64,000 bases of DNA from an uncultured Eubacteriales bacterium (GCA_934446065.1 CAKSDP010000004.1:28140-92139), one strand, 5' to 3'; numbered from the stretch's first letter, positions 41,158 through 50,550 are shown. Notes: generated from the letters alone by a model not told the origin. Made by a program: numbers and translations.

Positions 41158-43278
41158 ATGAAGAAAATTACATCACTTATCCTCGCGGTCCTGACTGTTG
41201 CGGCAATCTTTACGAGTATCGCCTCCGCGATGACACCGTATATCACATATACGTATTCGATAGACGGCGAGATCCTCGAGTCTCCGGATGCATATGTCCC
41301 GGATAACACGATCGACTCCGATTATATCGGTCTTGAGGAGCCGATGTCCGACCTCCGCGACGTCGAAGTTGACGACGAGATGAACGTCTACATCACCGAT
41401 GCCGGACAGAACCGCATCCTCGTCCTCGACCGCTACTACAAGTACAAGCATGAGATCGCCACGTTCGTCAACGAGCACGGCGTTCCCGATTCTTTCAGCA
41501 ATCCCGCAGGTGTCTTCGCTTCAAAGGATTACATCTACGTCTGTGACTCCAGTAACTCGCGTATCGTCATGTTCGACCGCGATTACAACTACGTAAAGTC
41601 GGTGCAGCAGCCGTCCTCCGCTCTGTTCGAGCAGGACGATATCTACTCGCCTATTGCAGTCGCGGTTGACAGCTACGGACGTATGTTCGTCGTATCATCC
41701 ACTACCTATCAGGGTATCATCGTTATGGATGAGTACGAGAACTTCTACGGATTCATCGGTGCGCAGTCCGCAACGGTATCCGCTATGGACCTCCTCTGGA
41801 GAAAGTTCATGTCCGCTCAGCAGATCTCGCAGTCTGAGCAGATCGTCTCAACCGAGTATAAGAACATCGATATCGACGACGACGATTTCATCTACGCAAC
41901 CGTCTCCTCGATCGATGAGTCTACACTTAAAAGCCTTATCCAGAACAAGGATAAGAGCAGCAAGTACGCTCCTGTCAAGAAGTTCAACGCGAACGGTATC
42001 GACATCATGTACCGTAACGGCTTCTACCCGCCTGCCGGTGAGGTAAAGCTCGACGACGATGCAAAGCCGTCGCTTATCATCGACGCGGCAGTCGGCCCCA
42101 ACGGAACATGGTCGATCATCGACGAGCGTCGCTCGAAGATCTTCACCTACAACTATTCCGGCGAGCTGCTCTTCGCGTTCGGCGACAATACCGGATCTCA
42201 GACCGGTAACGTCAAGAGTGTCGAGGCGATCGCATATCAGGGCTCGAAGATGCTCGTGCTCGATAAGGGCAACTCCTCGCTCGCAGTTTACAGACGTACC
42301 GAGTACGGCGATATCCTGATGAAGGCGATCGTCGACCAGGACGCAATGAACTTCGACGCTGCGTCCGATAACTGGAAGCAGATCCTCAAGCGCAACAACA
42401 ACTTCGATATCGCGTATATCGGTATCGGTAAGTATTATCATTGGGACGGCGAGTACGAGACCGCAATGAGTTACTTCAAGGCAGCTCATGACACCTCGCT
42501 CTACTCCGACTCCTATGAGCAGATCAGAACCCAGTGGCTCAATAAGTGGTTCTGGACGCTCCCGCTTATAATCGTGGGCGTGCTGCTCCTCATCTCCAAG
42601 GGACTCGGCGCCGCTGCCAAGCGCAATAAGCGCGCGGCATTCAAGGTCGGACGCAAGACCCTCAAGGAGGAGCTGTGTTACATATGCCACCTCGTGTTCC
42701 ACCCGTTCGACGGCTTCTGGGATCTGAAGCATGAGCGGCGCGGAAGCGTGCGTGCAAGTATCATTATAATACTTGTTACGATCTTCGCGTTCTTCTACCA
42801 GTCGATCGGTACCGGCTACATCTTCAGCGGTACGGACGCAGGCGGAGCCACCATCTTCTCGGCGGCACTGTCGGTCCTCGTTCCGCTCATGCTGTGGGTC
42901 GTCTCCAACTGGTGCCTTACCACACTTCTTGACGGTGAAGGCAGCTTCAAGGACGTGTTCATCGCAACCTCCTATTCAATTGCACCTCTTGCAGTGTTCA
43001 CCATCCTCTCCACGCTCTGCTCCAACGTAATGGTCGCGGGCGAGAGTACGATCCTTACACTGTTCAACACTATCGCCTTCGGCTGGCTTGCGATCCTCCT
43101 CTTCTTCGGAACGATGATCACTCACGGCTATTCAATGGCGAAAAACGTTTGCACCATACTTCTTACAGTTCTTGCAATGGCATTCCTCATGTTCCTTGCG
43201 CTGCTGTTCTCAAGTCTTATGGGCAAGATCGTCAGCTTCATCGCGGGCATCGTGACAGAGCTGAACTTCAGACTGTAA
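41158..43278 (+). CDS. Extracytoplasmic NHL-like beta-propeller fused to a Yip1 membrane domain
   Basis: A 706-residue protein. A signal/anchor (residues 1-24) is followed by repeated blade-like motifs at about 55-410 (VYITDAGQNRILVLDRY; IYVCDSSNSRIVMFDRD; AVAVDSYGRMFVV) that match NHL beta-propeller repeats. A short TPR-like stretch (about 420-455, GKYYHWDGEYETAMSYFKAA) leads to a membrane segment. From about residue 500 a Yip1-family domain begins (HPFDGFWDLKHERRGS) with five more segments. The propeller is predicted outside, in contact with sugars, the binding protein or the cell wall. It has AGGAGG and lies 15 bases after the MalG-type permease. A scaffolding or regulatory role is inferred. 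Confidence 0.85.
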   Translation: MKKITSLILAVLTVAAIFTSIASAMTPYITYTYSIDGEILESPDAYVPDNTIDSDYIGLEEPMSDLRDVEVDDEMNVYITDAGQNRILVLDRYYKYKHEIATFVNEHGVPDSFSNPAGVFASKDYIYVCDSSNSRIVMFDRDYNYVKSVQQPSSALFEQDDIYSPIAVAVDSYGRMFVVSSTTYQGIIVMDEYENFYGFIGAQSATVSAMDLLWRKFMSAQQISQSEQIVSTEYKNIDIDDDDFIYATVSSIDESTLKSLIQNKDKSSKYAPVKKFNANGIDIMYRNGFYPPAGEVKLDDDAKPSLIIDAAVGPNGTWSIIDERRSKIFTYNYSGELLFAFGDNTGSQTGNVKSVEAIAYQGSKMLVLDKGNSSLAVYRRTEYGDILMKAIVDQDAMNFDAASDNWKQILKRNNNFDIAYIGIGKYYHWDGEYETAMSYFKAAHDTSLYSDSYEQIRTQWLNKWFWTLPLIIVGVLLLISKGLGAAAKRNKRAAFKVGRKTLKEELCYICHLVFHPFDGFWDLKHERRGSVRASIIIILVTIFAFFYQSIGTGYIFSGTDAGGATIFSAALSVLVPLMLWVVSNWCLTTLLDGEGSFKDVFIATSYSIAPLAVFTILSTLCSNVMVAGESTILTLFNTIAFGWLAILLFFGTMITHGYSMAKNVCTILLTVLAMAFLMFLALLFSSLMGKIVSFIAGIVTELNFRL

Positions 43279-43294
43279 AGGGAGGAGGAGAAAT

Positions 43295-46200
43295 ATGAAA
43301 GCAAAAAGAATAATCACCGCCCTTCTTTCACTGTCGATGCTTGCCGGCACCGTCGTAACAACGACCTCCGCTGCAAAGACGTCCGGAACAGGCAGTACCT
43401 CAAAAACCACTACGACTGCACAGACGGAGGAGACCGAGAAAAAGACTCTGTCCCACGACGACTACCTCAATGATGAGGGAGACCCGATATACGATTACAT
43501 GAACGGCGGTTACGATGATCCGGAGCAGAAGATCGCTACCATGGGTCTCGTATACGAGACCGACAGGTATCAGCTCTACTACGAGTTCTATACCGGTGAG
43601 GTCATGTGCAAGGACGTCGTGACAGGTCAGATGCTCTGGTCAAACCCGTATGACCTTGCAGGAAGCAGCAGCCTTGCAGCTGCCGCTACCAAACAGCGCC
43701 TCCTTTCGCAGATCATGCTTACGTACCAGTTCAACGGAAGCTCGTATACCATGATCAGCTATAACGACGCTGCCGACAAGAACCAGATCAAGTTCAAGAA
43801 GATCAAAAACGGTATCCGTGTCGAGTACACGATGGGTGATGAGATCACCAAGCGTCTCGTTCCGCGTCTGATCGACGCTACCCGTTACGAAGAGCTTATC
43901 GCATCGAAGATCCCGAAGAGCGACGCCATCGCCTATGCGCGTATGGGTTGTAAAATGATCTACGACAACGATGACGACGGCGGTTTCTACCTCTACTACG
44001 ATATCACCGATCCGTCCTACACCGAGCGTAAGATCCTCGAGATCATCGACCAGTTCCCGTATGCGGAGAGAGGTGCGTTCTACGTGCTTGATCCCGATAT
44101 AAGCTCCAAGCGTCTTGCACAGCTCGAGAGCTATGTCATCAAGTACGCTCCCAACTACACATACGACGAGCTCGATTACGACCACGAGCTTACCGGATAC
44201 GTCTCCAAGGATGAGAACCCGCCGCTGTTCCGTATGGCGCTTGAGTACACCATCACCGATACGGGACTTGAGGTGAGACTCCCCGCAAACGGTATCCGTT
44301 TCGACGAGTCAACGTATCAGCTCACCTCCATATCCGTCCTTCCCTGGATGGGTGCAGGCAGAAGCGGTACGACCGAATCCCCTGTAACCGGTTACACCTT
44401 CATCCCCGACGGTTCCGGATCGCTCATACGATTTGAGGATGTCTCGGGTGAGGTTTATAACGTCTCCGGTCAGATGTACGGCCCCGATTTCGCATATCAC
44501 GAGATCTCCGGACAGCACGCCGAGACAATGCGCTTCCCCGTATACGGCGTGATCGAGGATACAACAAAGCTCGAGACGAGCGTTGTCAACGGCACGATCG
44601 TCAGAGAAAAGGTTGCGTACAGCCGCGGTTACTGCGCGATCATTACCGAGGGCGATACCATGGCGTCGCTTATGTCGACCCACGGCGGTAACACCCATAT
44701 GTATAACTCGGTTTACCCGTCCTTCAACCCCAGACCGTACGACAGCTACAACCTTGCAGACTCCATCTCGATCGGTAAGGATGCAACATGGACCGTAACC
44801 TCTTCGCGTAAGTACAACGGAAGCTACCGTATCAAGTACATCATGCTTCTGAACGAGGCTGACGCTACAAGCGCCGGACTCAAGTCGGGCGAGTATTACG
44901 ACGCTTCCTATGTAGGTATGGCTAAGGCATATCAGGATTACCTCGTAGGCAACGGCACTCTCACCAGACTGACAAACGACGACGTCGAGAAGGATATCCC
45001 GCTCTACATCGAGTCCTTCGGCTCGATCAAGACGTCCGACCGTTTCCTCACGATCCCGATCACGGTCGATACTCCTCTCACTACGTTTGAGGATGTCACC
45101 ACAATGTACAACGAGCTGTCCGATGAGGGCATTACCAACATCAACTTCCGCCTCAGAGGATTTGCAAACGGCGGCATGAAGTCCACCGTTCCCGCAAAGC
45201 TGAAGTGGGTCAAGGCGGTCGGCGGCGCCGACGGCTTCTCCGATCTCGTATCCTACTCCAAGGAGAAGGGCTTCGGCGTATATCCCGACTTCGACTTCGC
45301 ATATATCAACGATCAGGAGCGTTTTGACGGACTGGACCTCAAGCGTGACGCCGTCCGCACGATCGATAACCGTTACACAAGTAAGAGATACTACGACGCG
45401 GCATCTCAGACGTTCGAGAACGATTTTGCTCTCGCACTCTCACCGTCCGTGTACGAATATTTCTACGAGAAGCTTAACCGCGAGTATTCGAAGTACGAGC
45501 CTACTGGAATCTCGGTATCCACGCTCGGCTCCGACCTCAACTCCGACTTCGATCAGGATGATCCGTACAACCGCGAGGATTCCAAGAACTTCACGAACGC
45601 GCTCCTCTCCCGCCTCGGCGAGGACGGCTATAAGGTGATGATCGACGCGGGCAATGCATATACGTTCCCCTACGCCGACTACATCCTCAATATGGCTACC
45701 GAGAGCAGTAAGTACATGAAGGCAAGCGAGTCCATCCCGTTCATCGGAATGGTGCTGCACGGCTACATCCAGACCGCAGGTACCGCACTCAACATGGAGG
45801 GCGATATCGAGACCGCTGTTCTGAGAGCTATCGAGAACGGCTCTGGCCTCTACTTCATCCTCTCTTACCGCAACACCGAGATGCTGAAGGAAGACAGCGC
45901 ATACAGCAGCTATTACTCTGTCGGTTACGACACATGGAAGTCCGATGTTATCAAGTATTACAATATGCTTAATGAGAACCTCGCAGACCTCCAGACCTCG
46001 CTCATAGTTGATCACGAGTTCATCCCCGGCGCACGTATTCCCGATGAGGATGAGGTTGCCGCAGATGCAGAACAGAAGGTCATCGACGACGAGGCAGCAA
46101 AAGCAGAATCCGAAGAGCAGGCTCGCCTTGCAGAGCTCGAGAGACTCCGCCAGGAGAGACGTGCAGCACTCGGACTGCCCGCAGCCGAAACACCGGCTGC

Positions 46201-46465
46201 ATCCACCGACGACGATACGGATTCGGGCGACAATTCTACGGATAACACGACGACCGGCGGTACCGATTCGGCTTCAAATGAGGTCGAGATCATCGCAGGA
46301 CTTGATTCCGATCCGAAGTATTACACCGTTTCCGGAACCGTAGTCAGAGTTGAGTATGAGAACGGCGCGTCGTTCATTCTGAACTACAACTCGTTCGATA
46401 TCAAGGCAGAGTACAACGGCCAGACCTACGAGGTCGGTGCACTCAGCTTCATCCGCGTGAACTGA
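43295..46465 (+). CDS. Large secreted DUF5696 protein
   Basis: A 1056-residue protein with a signal peptide (residues 1-27, no lipobox) and a Ser/Thr-rich linker. A long beta-rich region (about 60-480) is followed by a DUF5696 region (about 480-880) that looks like a TIM-barrel hydrolase fold: FGVYPDFDFAYIN, YKVMIDAGNAYTFPYADYILN and IENGSGLYFILSY. A charged helical coil (about 900-945, EEQARLAELERLRQERRAAL) and a Thr/Asp-rich low-complexity stretch precede a small beta domain at the end. DUF5696 has no described activity that I know; the genetic link to sugar transport suggests glycan binding or cleavage. It lies 16 bases from both neighbours with GGAGGAGG. Confidence 0.87.
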   Translation: MKAKRIITALLSLSMLAGTVVTTTSAAKTSGTGSTSKTTTTAQTEETEKKTLSHDDYLNDEGDPIYDYMNGGYDDPEQKIATMGLVYETDRYQLYYEFYTGEVMCKDVVTGQMLWSNPYDLAGSSSLAAAATKQRLLSQIMLTYQFNGSSYTMISYNDAADKNQIKFKKIKNGIRVEYTMGDEITKRLVPRLIDATRYEELIASKIPKSDAIAYARMGCKMIYDNDDDGGFYLYYDITDPSYTERKILEIIDQFPYAERGAFYVLDPDISSKRLAQLESYVIKYAPNYTYDELDYDHELTGYVSKDENPPLFRMALEYTITDTGLEVRLPANGIRFDESTYQLTSISVLPWMGAGRSGTTESPVTGYTFIPDGSGSLIRFEDVSGEVYNVSGQMYGPDFAYHEISGQHAETMRFPVYGVIEDTTKLETSVVNGTIVREKVAYSRGYCAIITEGDTMASLMSTHGGNTHMYNSVYPSFNPRPYDSYNLADSISIGKDATWTVTSSRKYNGSYRIKYIMLLNEADATSAGLKSGEYYDASYVGMAKAYQDYLVGNGTLTRLTNDDVEKDIPLYIESFGSIKTSDRFLTIPITVDTPLTTFEDVTTMYNELSDEGITNINFRLRGFANGGMKSTVPAKLKWVKAVGGADGFSDLVSYSKEKGFGVYPDFDFAYINDQERFDGLDLKRDAVRTIDNRYTSKRYYDAASQTFENDFALALSPSVYEYFYEKLNREYSKYEPTGISVSTLGSDLNSDFDQDDPYNREDSKNFTNALLSRLGEDGYKVMIDAGNAYTFPYADYILNMATESSKYMKASESIPFIGMVLHGYIQTAGTALNMEGDIETAVLRAIENGSGLYFILSYRNTEMLKEDSAYSSYYSVGYDTWKSDVIKYYNMLNENLADLQTSLIVDHEFIPGARIPDEDEVAADAEQKVIDDEAAKAESEEQARLAELERLRQERRAALGLPAAETPAASTDDDTDSGDNSTDNTTTGGTDSASNEVEIIAGLDSDPKYYTVSGTVVRVEYENGASFILNYNSFDIKAEYNGQTYEVGALSFIRVN

Positions 46466-46481
46466 AAGGGGGAATCGACTG

Positions 46482-47483
46482 ATGGATGAATTTATAAAAA
46501 GCGCCAATAAGGGCAAAAAAGGCACAGGCGTAAAGATCGATTCGCCCAAGAAGAAGCTCGGCAAACCGGTTTCACTGGACAAAAAGAAGGCGAGAGCCGG
46601 CTGGTTCTTCATTCTTCCCTTTGTGCTCGGCTTTCTTCTGATCTATCTGCCGATCATCTTCGACTCGCTGAAGCTCAGCTTCCACGAGATGGAGACGCTC
46701 AGAAGCGGCGGATACGAGCTGCACTGGGTAGGCTTTGACAACTATAAGAGCGCAGTGATGAACCAGGAGTTCATCACCACGCTCGGCTCGGGTATCAGCT
46801 CATTCCTGCTCGAGATCCCCGCGATCGTCATATTCTCACTGTTCGTGGCGATCATCCTTAACCAGAAGATGGCGGGCCGCGCAGCGTTCCGTGCGATCTT
46901 CTTCATCCCCGTCATTCTTGCAACCGGTCTTATTGCTGAGATCGACGCTACCTCCGGACTCAACTCCGTCATGGATCCCGAAAACGGTATCGACGACGGT
47001 TCGGGTACGAATCAGGTCGCGGAGATCGTGTCGGCGATGGATATACAGGCGCTGTTCTCGGGAATGGTCGTCGGAACCGACTTGCTCCAGTGGGTCGCAC
47101 AGCTCGTCAACAATATCTACGATATCGTAAACCGCTGCGGCGTACAGATGCTGATCTTCCTCTCCGGACTTCAGTCCATCTCCCCCGCGATCTACGAGTC
47201 GTGCCAGATCGACGGCGCGTCCTCCTGGGAGACGTTCTGGAAGATCACCCTGCCCATGATAAGCCCGATGATCCTTGTAAACGCAGTCTATACGATTATC
47301 GACTCGTTTACGGCTCAGTCGAATAAAGTCATGAGCTTCATAAGCAGCGTATACAGCACTGATACGACCGGTCAGGTGGTTTCCTCCGCTATGTCGTGGA
47401 TGTACTTCCTGCTTGTAATACTGATAGTTGCGGCGGCTGCCGGAATCCTGCGGCTGTTCATCTTCTATCAGCGCAGAGACTGA
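46482..47483 (+). CDS. Carbohydrate ABC transporter permease, MalF/UgpA type (pair 2)
   Basis: A 333-residue permease with a longer basic N-terminus (residues 1-42, rich in Lys) before the first membrane segment (WFFILPFVLGFLLIYLPI). A larger extracytoplasmic region at about 150-200 (EIDATSGLNSVMDPENGIDD) resembles the MalF periplasmic loop and may contact the binding protein. The EAA motif is ESCQIDGASSWETFWKITLP near residue 240. It is the sixth gene of the operon and a second, distinct transport channel, since it differs clearly from the 39321 permease. Confidence 0.92.
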   Translation: MDEFIKSANKGKKGTGVKIDSPKKKLGKPVSLDKKKARAGWFFILPFVLGFLLIYLPIIFDSLKLSFHEMETLRSGGYELHWVGFDNYKSAVMNQEFITTLGSGISSFLLEIPAIVIFSLFVAIILNQKMAGRAAFRAIFFIPVILATGLIAEIDATSGLNSVMDPENGIDDGSGTNQVAEIVSAMDIQALFSGMVVGTDLLQWVAQLVNNIYDIVNRCGVQMLIFLSGLQSISPAIYESCQIDGASSWETFWKITLPMISPMILVNAVYTIIDSFTAQSNKVMSFISSVYSTDTTGQVVSSAMSWMYFLLVILIVAAAAGILRLFIFYQRRD

Positions 47484-47500
47484 GATAGGAGGAAACATAG

Positions 47501-48559
47501 ATGAACTACAATCCTGCTGACAATGCTCCTAAGATCAAAAAGGAGACAAAGAACAAGATAAAAGTCGAGTTCGAGCGTACACCTCTCCTCGAGAGACTGC
47601 GCGGCAAGTATCTCAGCACCGCCTTCCTCGGCAACGTGCTCTGGTACGTGTTCAGATTCCTCTTCCTCCTCGGTGTGTCTTACGTAATCCTGTTCCCGTT
47701 CTTCTCGAAGATCACCGCCTCCTTTATGAGCGCGGAGGACTTCGTAGACGTTACGGTTCAGCTTATCCCGAAATATCCGACCCTCGCAACGTACAAGGCG
47801 ATCATCACGGATAACTCGTACTTCCTCGCGGTGTTCAACACCCTCCTGCTTGCAGGAAGCTGTGCGATACTCCAGACATTCGTCTGCTGCCTCGTTGCAT
47901 ACGGATTTGCAAAGTTCAAGTTCAAGGGTAACGGCTTTGTGTTCCTGCTCGTCGTTCTCACGATGATCATTCCTCACGCAACCGTTGAGTTCTCCATGTA
48001 CCTGAAGTTCAGATATTTCGATATACTCGGAATATTCAACCTGCTAGGCGGAGGCGTGTTCGACTGGCTGCATATCATTGACAAGCCGTACATAAACCTT
48101 CTGAACACATATTTCCCGCTGTGGATACTTTCGATTACCGCACTCGGCTTCAAGAACGGTCTGTATATCTTTATGCTGCGCCAGTTCTTCAAGGGAGTTC
48201 CCGATGAGCTTGAGGAGTCCGCGTACATCGACGGATCCGGCGTGTTCCGCACGTTCATTCAGATCATCATCCCGCTTTCCGGCGCAATGCTGGTAACCGT
48301 GTTCATGTTTGCTTTCTCGTGGCAGTGGATGGACAATTTCTATACGAATATGTTCTTCACGTCGAAGGGCCCGACCCTTATGGGCTCCATCGTCAAGATC
48401 CCGAAGTCGCTGAACACGAACTACGCCGGTCAGGCGCTTTACGAGTCGGCGATCAAGAATACCGCAGGACTTATGATCATGTTCCCGCTTATCATCATGT
48501 ACCTCTTCGGACAGAAGTACATCATTCAGGGAATCGAGCGCTCCGGTATTACCGGTTGA
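47501..48559 (+). CDS. Carbohydrate ABC transporter permease, MalG type (pair 2)
   Basis: A 352-residue permease with an N-terminal hydrophilic extension of about 45 residues, then six membrane segments. The EAA motif is EESAYIDGSGVFRTFIQIII near residue 232. AGGAGG precedes the ATG. It ends the operon; a strong terminator follows within 12 bases. A loop near residues 175-205 (GGGVFDWLHIIDKPYINLLN) is longer than in the pair-1 partner, which suggests a different substrate or binding-protein contact. Confidence 0.92.
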   Translation: MNYNPADNAPKIKKETKNKIKVEFERTPLLERLRGKYLSTAFLGNVLWYVFRFLFLLGVSYVILFPFFSKITASFMSAEDFVDVTVQLIPKYPTLATYKAIITDNSYFLAVFNTLLLAGSCAILQTFVCCLVAYGFAKFKFKGNGFVFLLVVLTMIIPHATVEFSMYLKFRYFDILGIFNLLGGGVFDWLHIIDKPYINLLNTYFPLWILSITALGFKNGLYIFMLRQFFKGVPDELEESAYIDGSGVFRTFIQIIIPLSGAMLVTVFMFAFSWQWMDNFYTNMFFTSKGPTLMGSIVKIPKSLNTNYAGQALYESAIKNTAGLMIMFPLIIMYLFGQKYIIQGIERSGITG

Positions 48560-48570
48560 TCTTCAAACAA

Positions 48571-48600
48571 AAAAGGGCTGCCGCACGGCAGTCCTTTTTT
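48571..48600 (+). terminator. Terminator of the carbohydrate ABC operon
   Basis: GGGCTGCCG-CA-CGGCAGTCC stem flanked by AAAA and followed by six T residues. Confidence 0.92.
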
Positions 48601-48663
48601 AGTGTGCTAATACGCGGTATCACCGCGAATTTGCGCCGAATTTGCCCCATGTGCAAAATAGAC

Positions 48664-48692
48664 TTGAAATTTCGACAAAATAATAGTATAAT
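48664..48692 (+). promoter_or_regulatory. Sigma-A promoter of the M23-like gene
   Basis: TTGAAA (48664-48669) and TATAAT (48687-48692) with a 17-base spacer. Leader about 42 bases. Confidence 0.82.
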
Positions 48693-48740
48693 ATTAAAGT
48701 ACAATAGGTGAAGTATAATAAAATCTGTCTTGAGGTACAT

Positions 48741-50378
48741 ATGATAAAGAATAAATTTTTGCTCGTGTTCCTTGCGATCGCGATACTCGTACCCTCTGTT
48801 GTTGCAATAGTGTATTATTCAAACAATAAGAACGGCGAGTTCATCTCGACGGCGGCGAACACGCTCACACTGAAGGATACCGACGGCGAGACGTATACCT
48901 TTGAGAAGGAAAAGAGCGACAGCGATAACCAGATGATCGAGCTCTTCCTGAAAATGGAGACGAACGCGCAGAAGTGCGTGTCACTGCCGGATTCCGTCGC
49001 GACCTCCCCGAGCTTTACCGCAACTTATAAGGTCGCCGACCGCGAGACCAAGTTTGAGTATTACCTCTCTCGCGGCGCGGACAACGCATACTACCTCGAT
49101 TATTCGGGCAACGCGTATCAGATCGCTGCCGCAGATGCTGCGGAGTTCCTCGCGACACCGTATGCCGCAAGTATTTACAGCGAATCAAAAATGCCTACGA
49201 TGACGCTCGGCGGTGAGTACAGAGTCAGACCCATCGCGGCCCAGTGGATGTATAAGAATTCCGGCGGCGAGTTCGTGGCAACCGACGTTTCCGGGCGCCT
49301 CTCCGACGGCAGCGACAGCTACTCGCTCGAGGGCGGCATCGCTATGGAGTTCACAAAGGAGCCGGACAACTTCACGATCAAGGTGACAGCCGGCGGCGAG
49401 GTCATCTATAACGACCTGTACTCCAATATCGGATCGCTCCATATCGACCCGGGCGTAAGCGTCGAGGTCCAGGCGGAAGCTAAGTGGTATCAGGATGAGG
49501 AGCGCGAGTATTACGGCGAGCTGTCGTATAAATTCAGCGCAACAGTCGCCGAGGGCGCCGAGTTCTATCCCGGCGTGACGTCGATCGATGCAGGCGAGTT
49601 CATATCCATCACCGGTGTCAATATCAAGGATCTCACGAAGGTGACGTTCGCGTCGGAGCCGGATATCGGGTATACACCGACATTTGTTACCGATGAGGAC
49701 AATACGAAATATGTCCGCGCGCTCGTGCCGTTTGACGTGAATCTTGCGGCAGGCACGTATAAGCTCACGCTCGGCTACTCCGGCACGGTGCAGGAGATCG
49801 CAATAGAGCTGAAGGCGCGCACGATCAACACGCGTCCCTACGACGTTGACGCAGCGACCGTGGCAATGTACTACACCGACGCGACGATCGCAAACTTTGA
49901 GACCGAGACTGCTTCCGCTGCCGCAAAGATCACCCCGAAGAAGATGTGGGACGGCTATTTCCTGCAGGGTGAGGGACTTGGCGATATCACCATGGGCTAC
50001 GGCCATATAAGAACGATCGCCTCGGCGGACGCAAAGTATAACCACACCGGCGTTGATTACAGCGCAGCCGCCGGAAAAGAAGTACAGGCGGCGAACGGCG
50101 GAGTCGTTGTCTACTCCGGAATCATGGAGCTGACGGGATATACCGTCATAATCGACCACGGCTTCGGACTCAAGACATGGTACTACCATATGTCTGAGGC
50201 GAGCGTCAAAGAGGGCGCAACGGTCAAGCGCGGCGACGTGATCGGCAAGACGGGTAAGACCGGACTTACGAGCCAGAACGGCGTCCATATCGGAATGTCG
50301 GTCTGCAATGTCTTCGTGTGCCCGTATTCGACGTGGAGCGACGGCGCTTGGCAGGATATCCCGATGTACAACGGATAA
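48741..50378 (+). CDS. Membrane-anchored M23/LytM-family protein with incomplete active site
   Basis: A 545-residue protein starting at ATG 48741 (GAGGT five bases upstream). One N-terminal membrane segment (residues 5-26) is followed by a long extracytoplasmic beta-rich part. An immunoglobulin/IPT-like domain lies at about 270-365 (SIDAGEFISITGVNI). The C-terminal LytM domain (about 415-530) has HTGVD (H435, D439) and the second-motif H483 (YYHM). The last motif, normally HLH, reads GVH: the zinc-ligand H516 is kept and the catalytic histidine is G514. It is probably a cell-wall-binding or activator protein rather than an active endopeptidase; SpoIIQ-like factors are a precedent for degenerate LytM domains. 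Confidence 0.87.
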   Translation: MIKNKFLLVFLAIAILVPSVVAIVYYSNNKNGEFISTAANTLTLKDTDGETYTFEKEKSDSDNQMIELFLKMETNAQKCVSLPDSVATSPSFTATYKVADRETKFEYYLSRGADNAYYLDYSGNAYQIAAADAAEFLATPYAASIYSESKMPTMTLGGEYRVRPIAAQWMYKNSGGEFVATDVSGRLSDGSDSYSLEGGIAMEFTKEPDNFTIKVTAGGEVIYNDLYSNIGSLHIDPGVSVEVQAEAKWYQDEEREYYGELSYKFSATVAEGAEFYPGVTSIDAGEFISITGVNIKDLTKVTFASEPDIGYTPTFVTDEDNTKYVRALVPFDVNLAAGTYKLTLGYSGTVQEIAIELKARTINTRPYDVDAATVAMYYTDATIANFETETASAAAKITPKKMWDGYFLQGEGLGDITMGYGHIRTIASADAKYNHTGVDYSAAAGKEVQAANGGVVVYSGIMELTGYTVIIDHGFGLKTWYYHMSEASVKEGATVKRGDVIGKTGKTGLTSQNGVHIGMSVCNVFVCPYSTWSDGAWQDIPMYNG

Positions 50379-50401
50379 AACGCAAAAACTGAATTTTCGG
50401 G

Positions 50402-50440
50402 CGGGGAATCCCTTAACAAAGGGGTTCCCCGTATTTTTTT
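50402..50440 (+). terminator. Terminator of the M23-like gene
   Basis: CGGGGAATCCC and GGGGTTCCCCG form a stem (50402-50431) with one mismatch, followed by TATTTTTTT. Its shape resembles the R2 hairpin family but the conserved flank is absent. Confidence 0.85.
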
Positions 50441-50518
50441 AGAATAGACAAATACAAACATATAATTTATAGCGGTGCATAATGCAATTATAAATGCAGT
50501 TTATGCACCCAAAGGTAA

Positions 50519-50550
50519 GCAAAAAAAGGCGAGGGTCAAACCCTCGCCTT
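50519..50550 (-). terminator. Terminator of the transketolase genes
   Basis: AAAGGCGAGGG (50524-50534) and CCCTCGCCTTT (50540-50550) pair perfectly; on the minus strand a T-run of seven follows. The stem is the same sequence as the one at 6033-6058. Confidence 0.9.

Noticed and set aside
39321..48559. Second permease pair as a recent duplication of the first
   Set aside because: The proteins differ throughout, including termini, loop lengths and EAA motif residues; only family-level similarity is visible.
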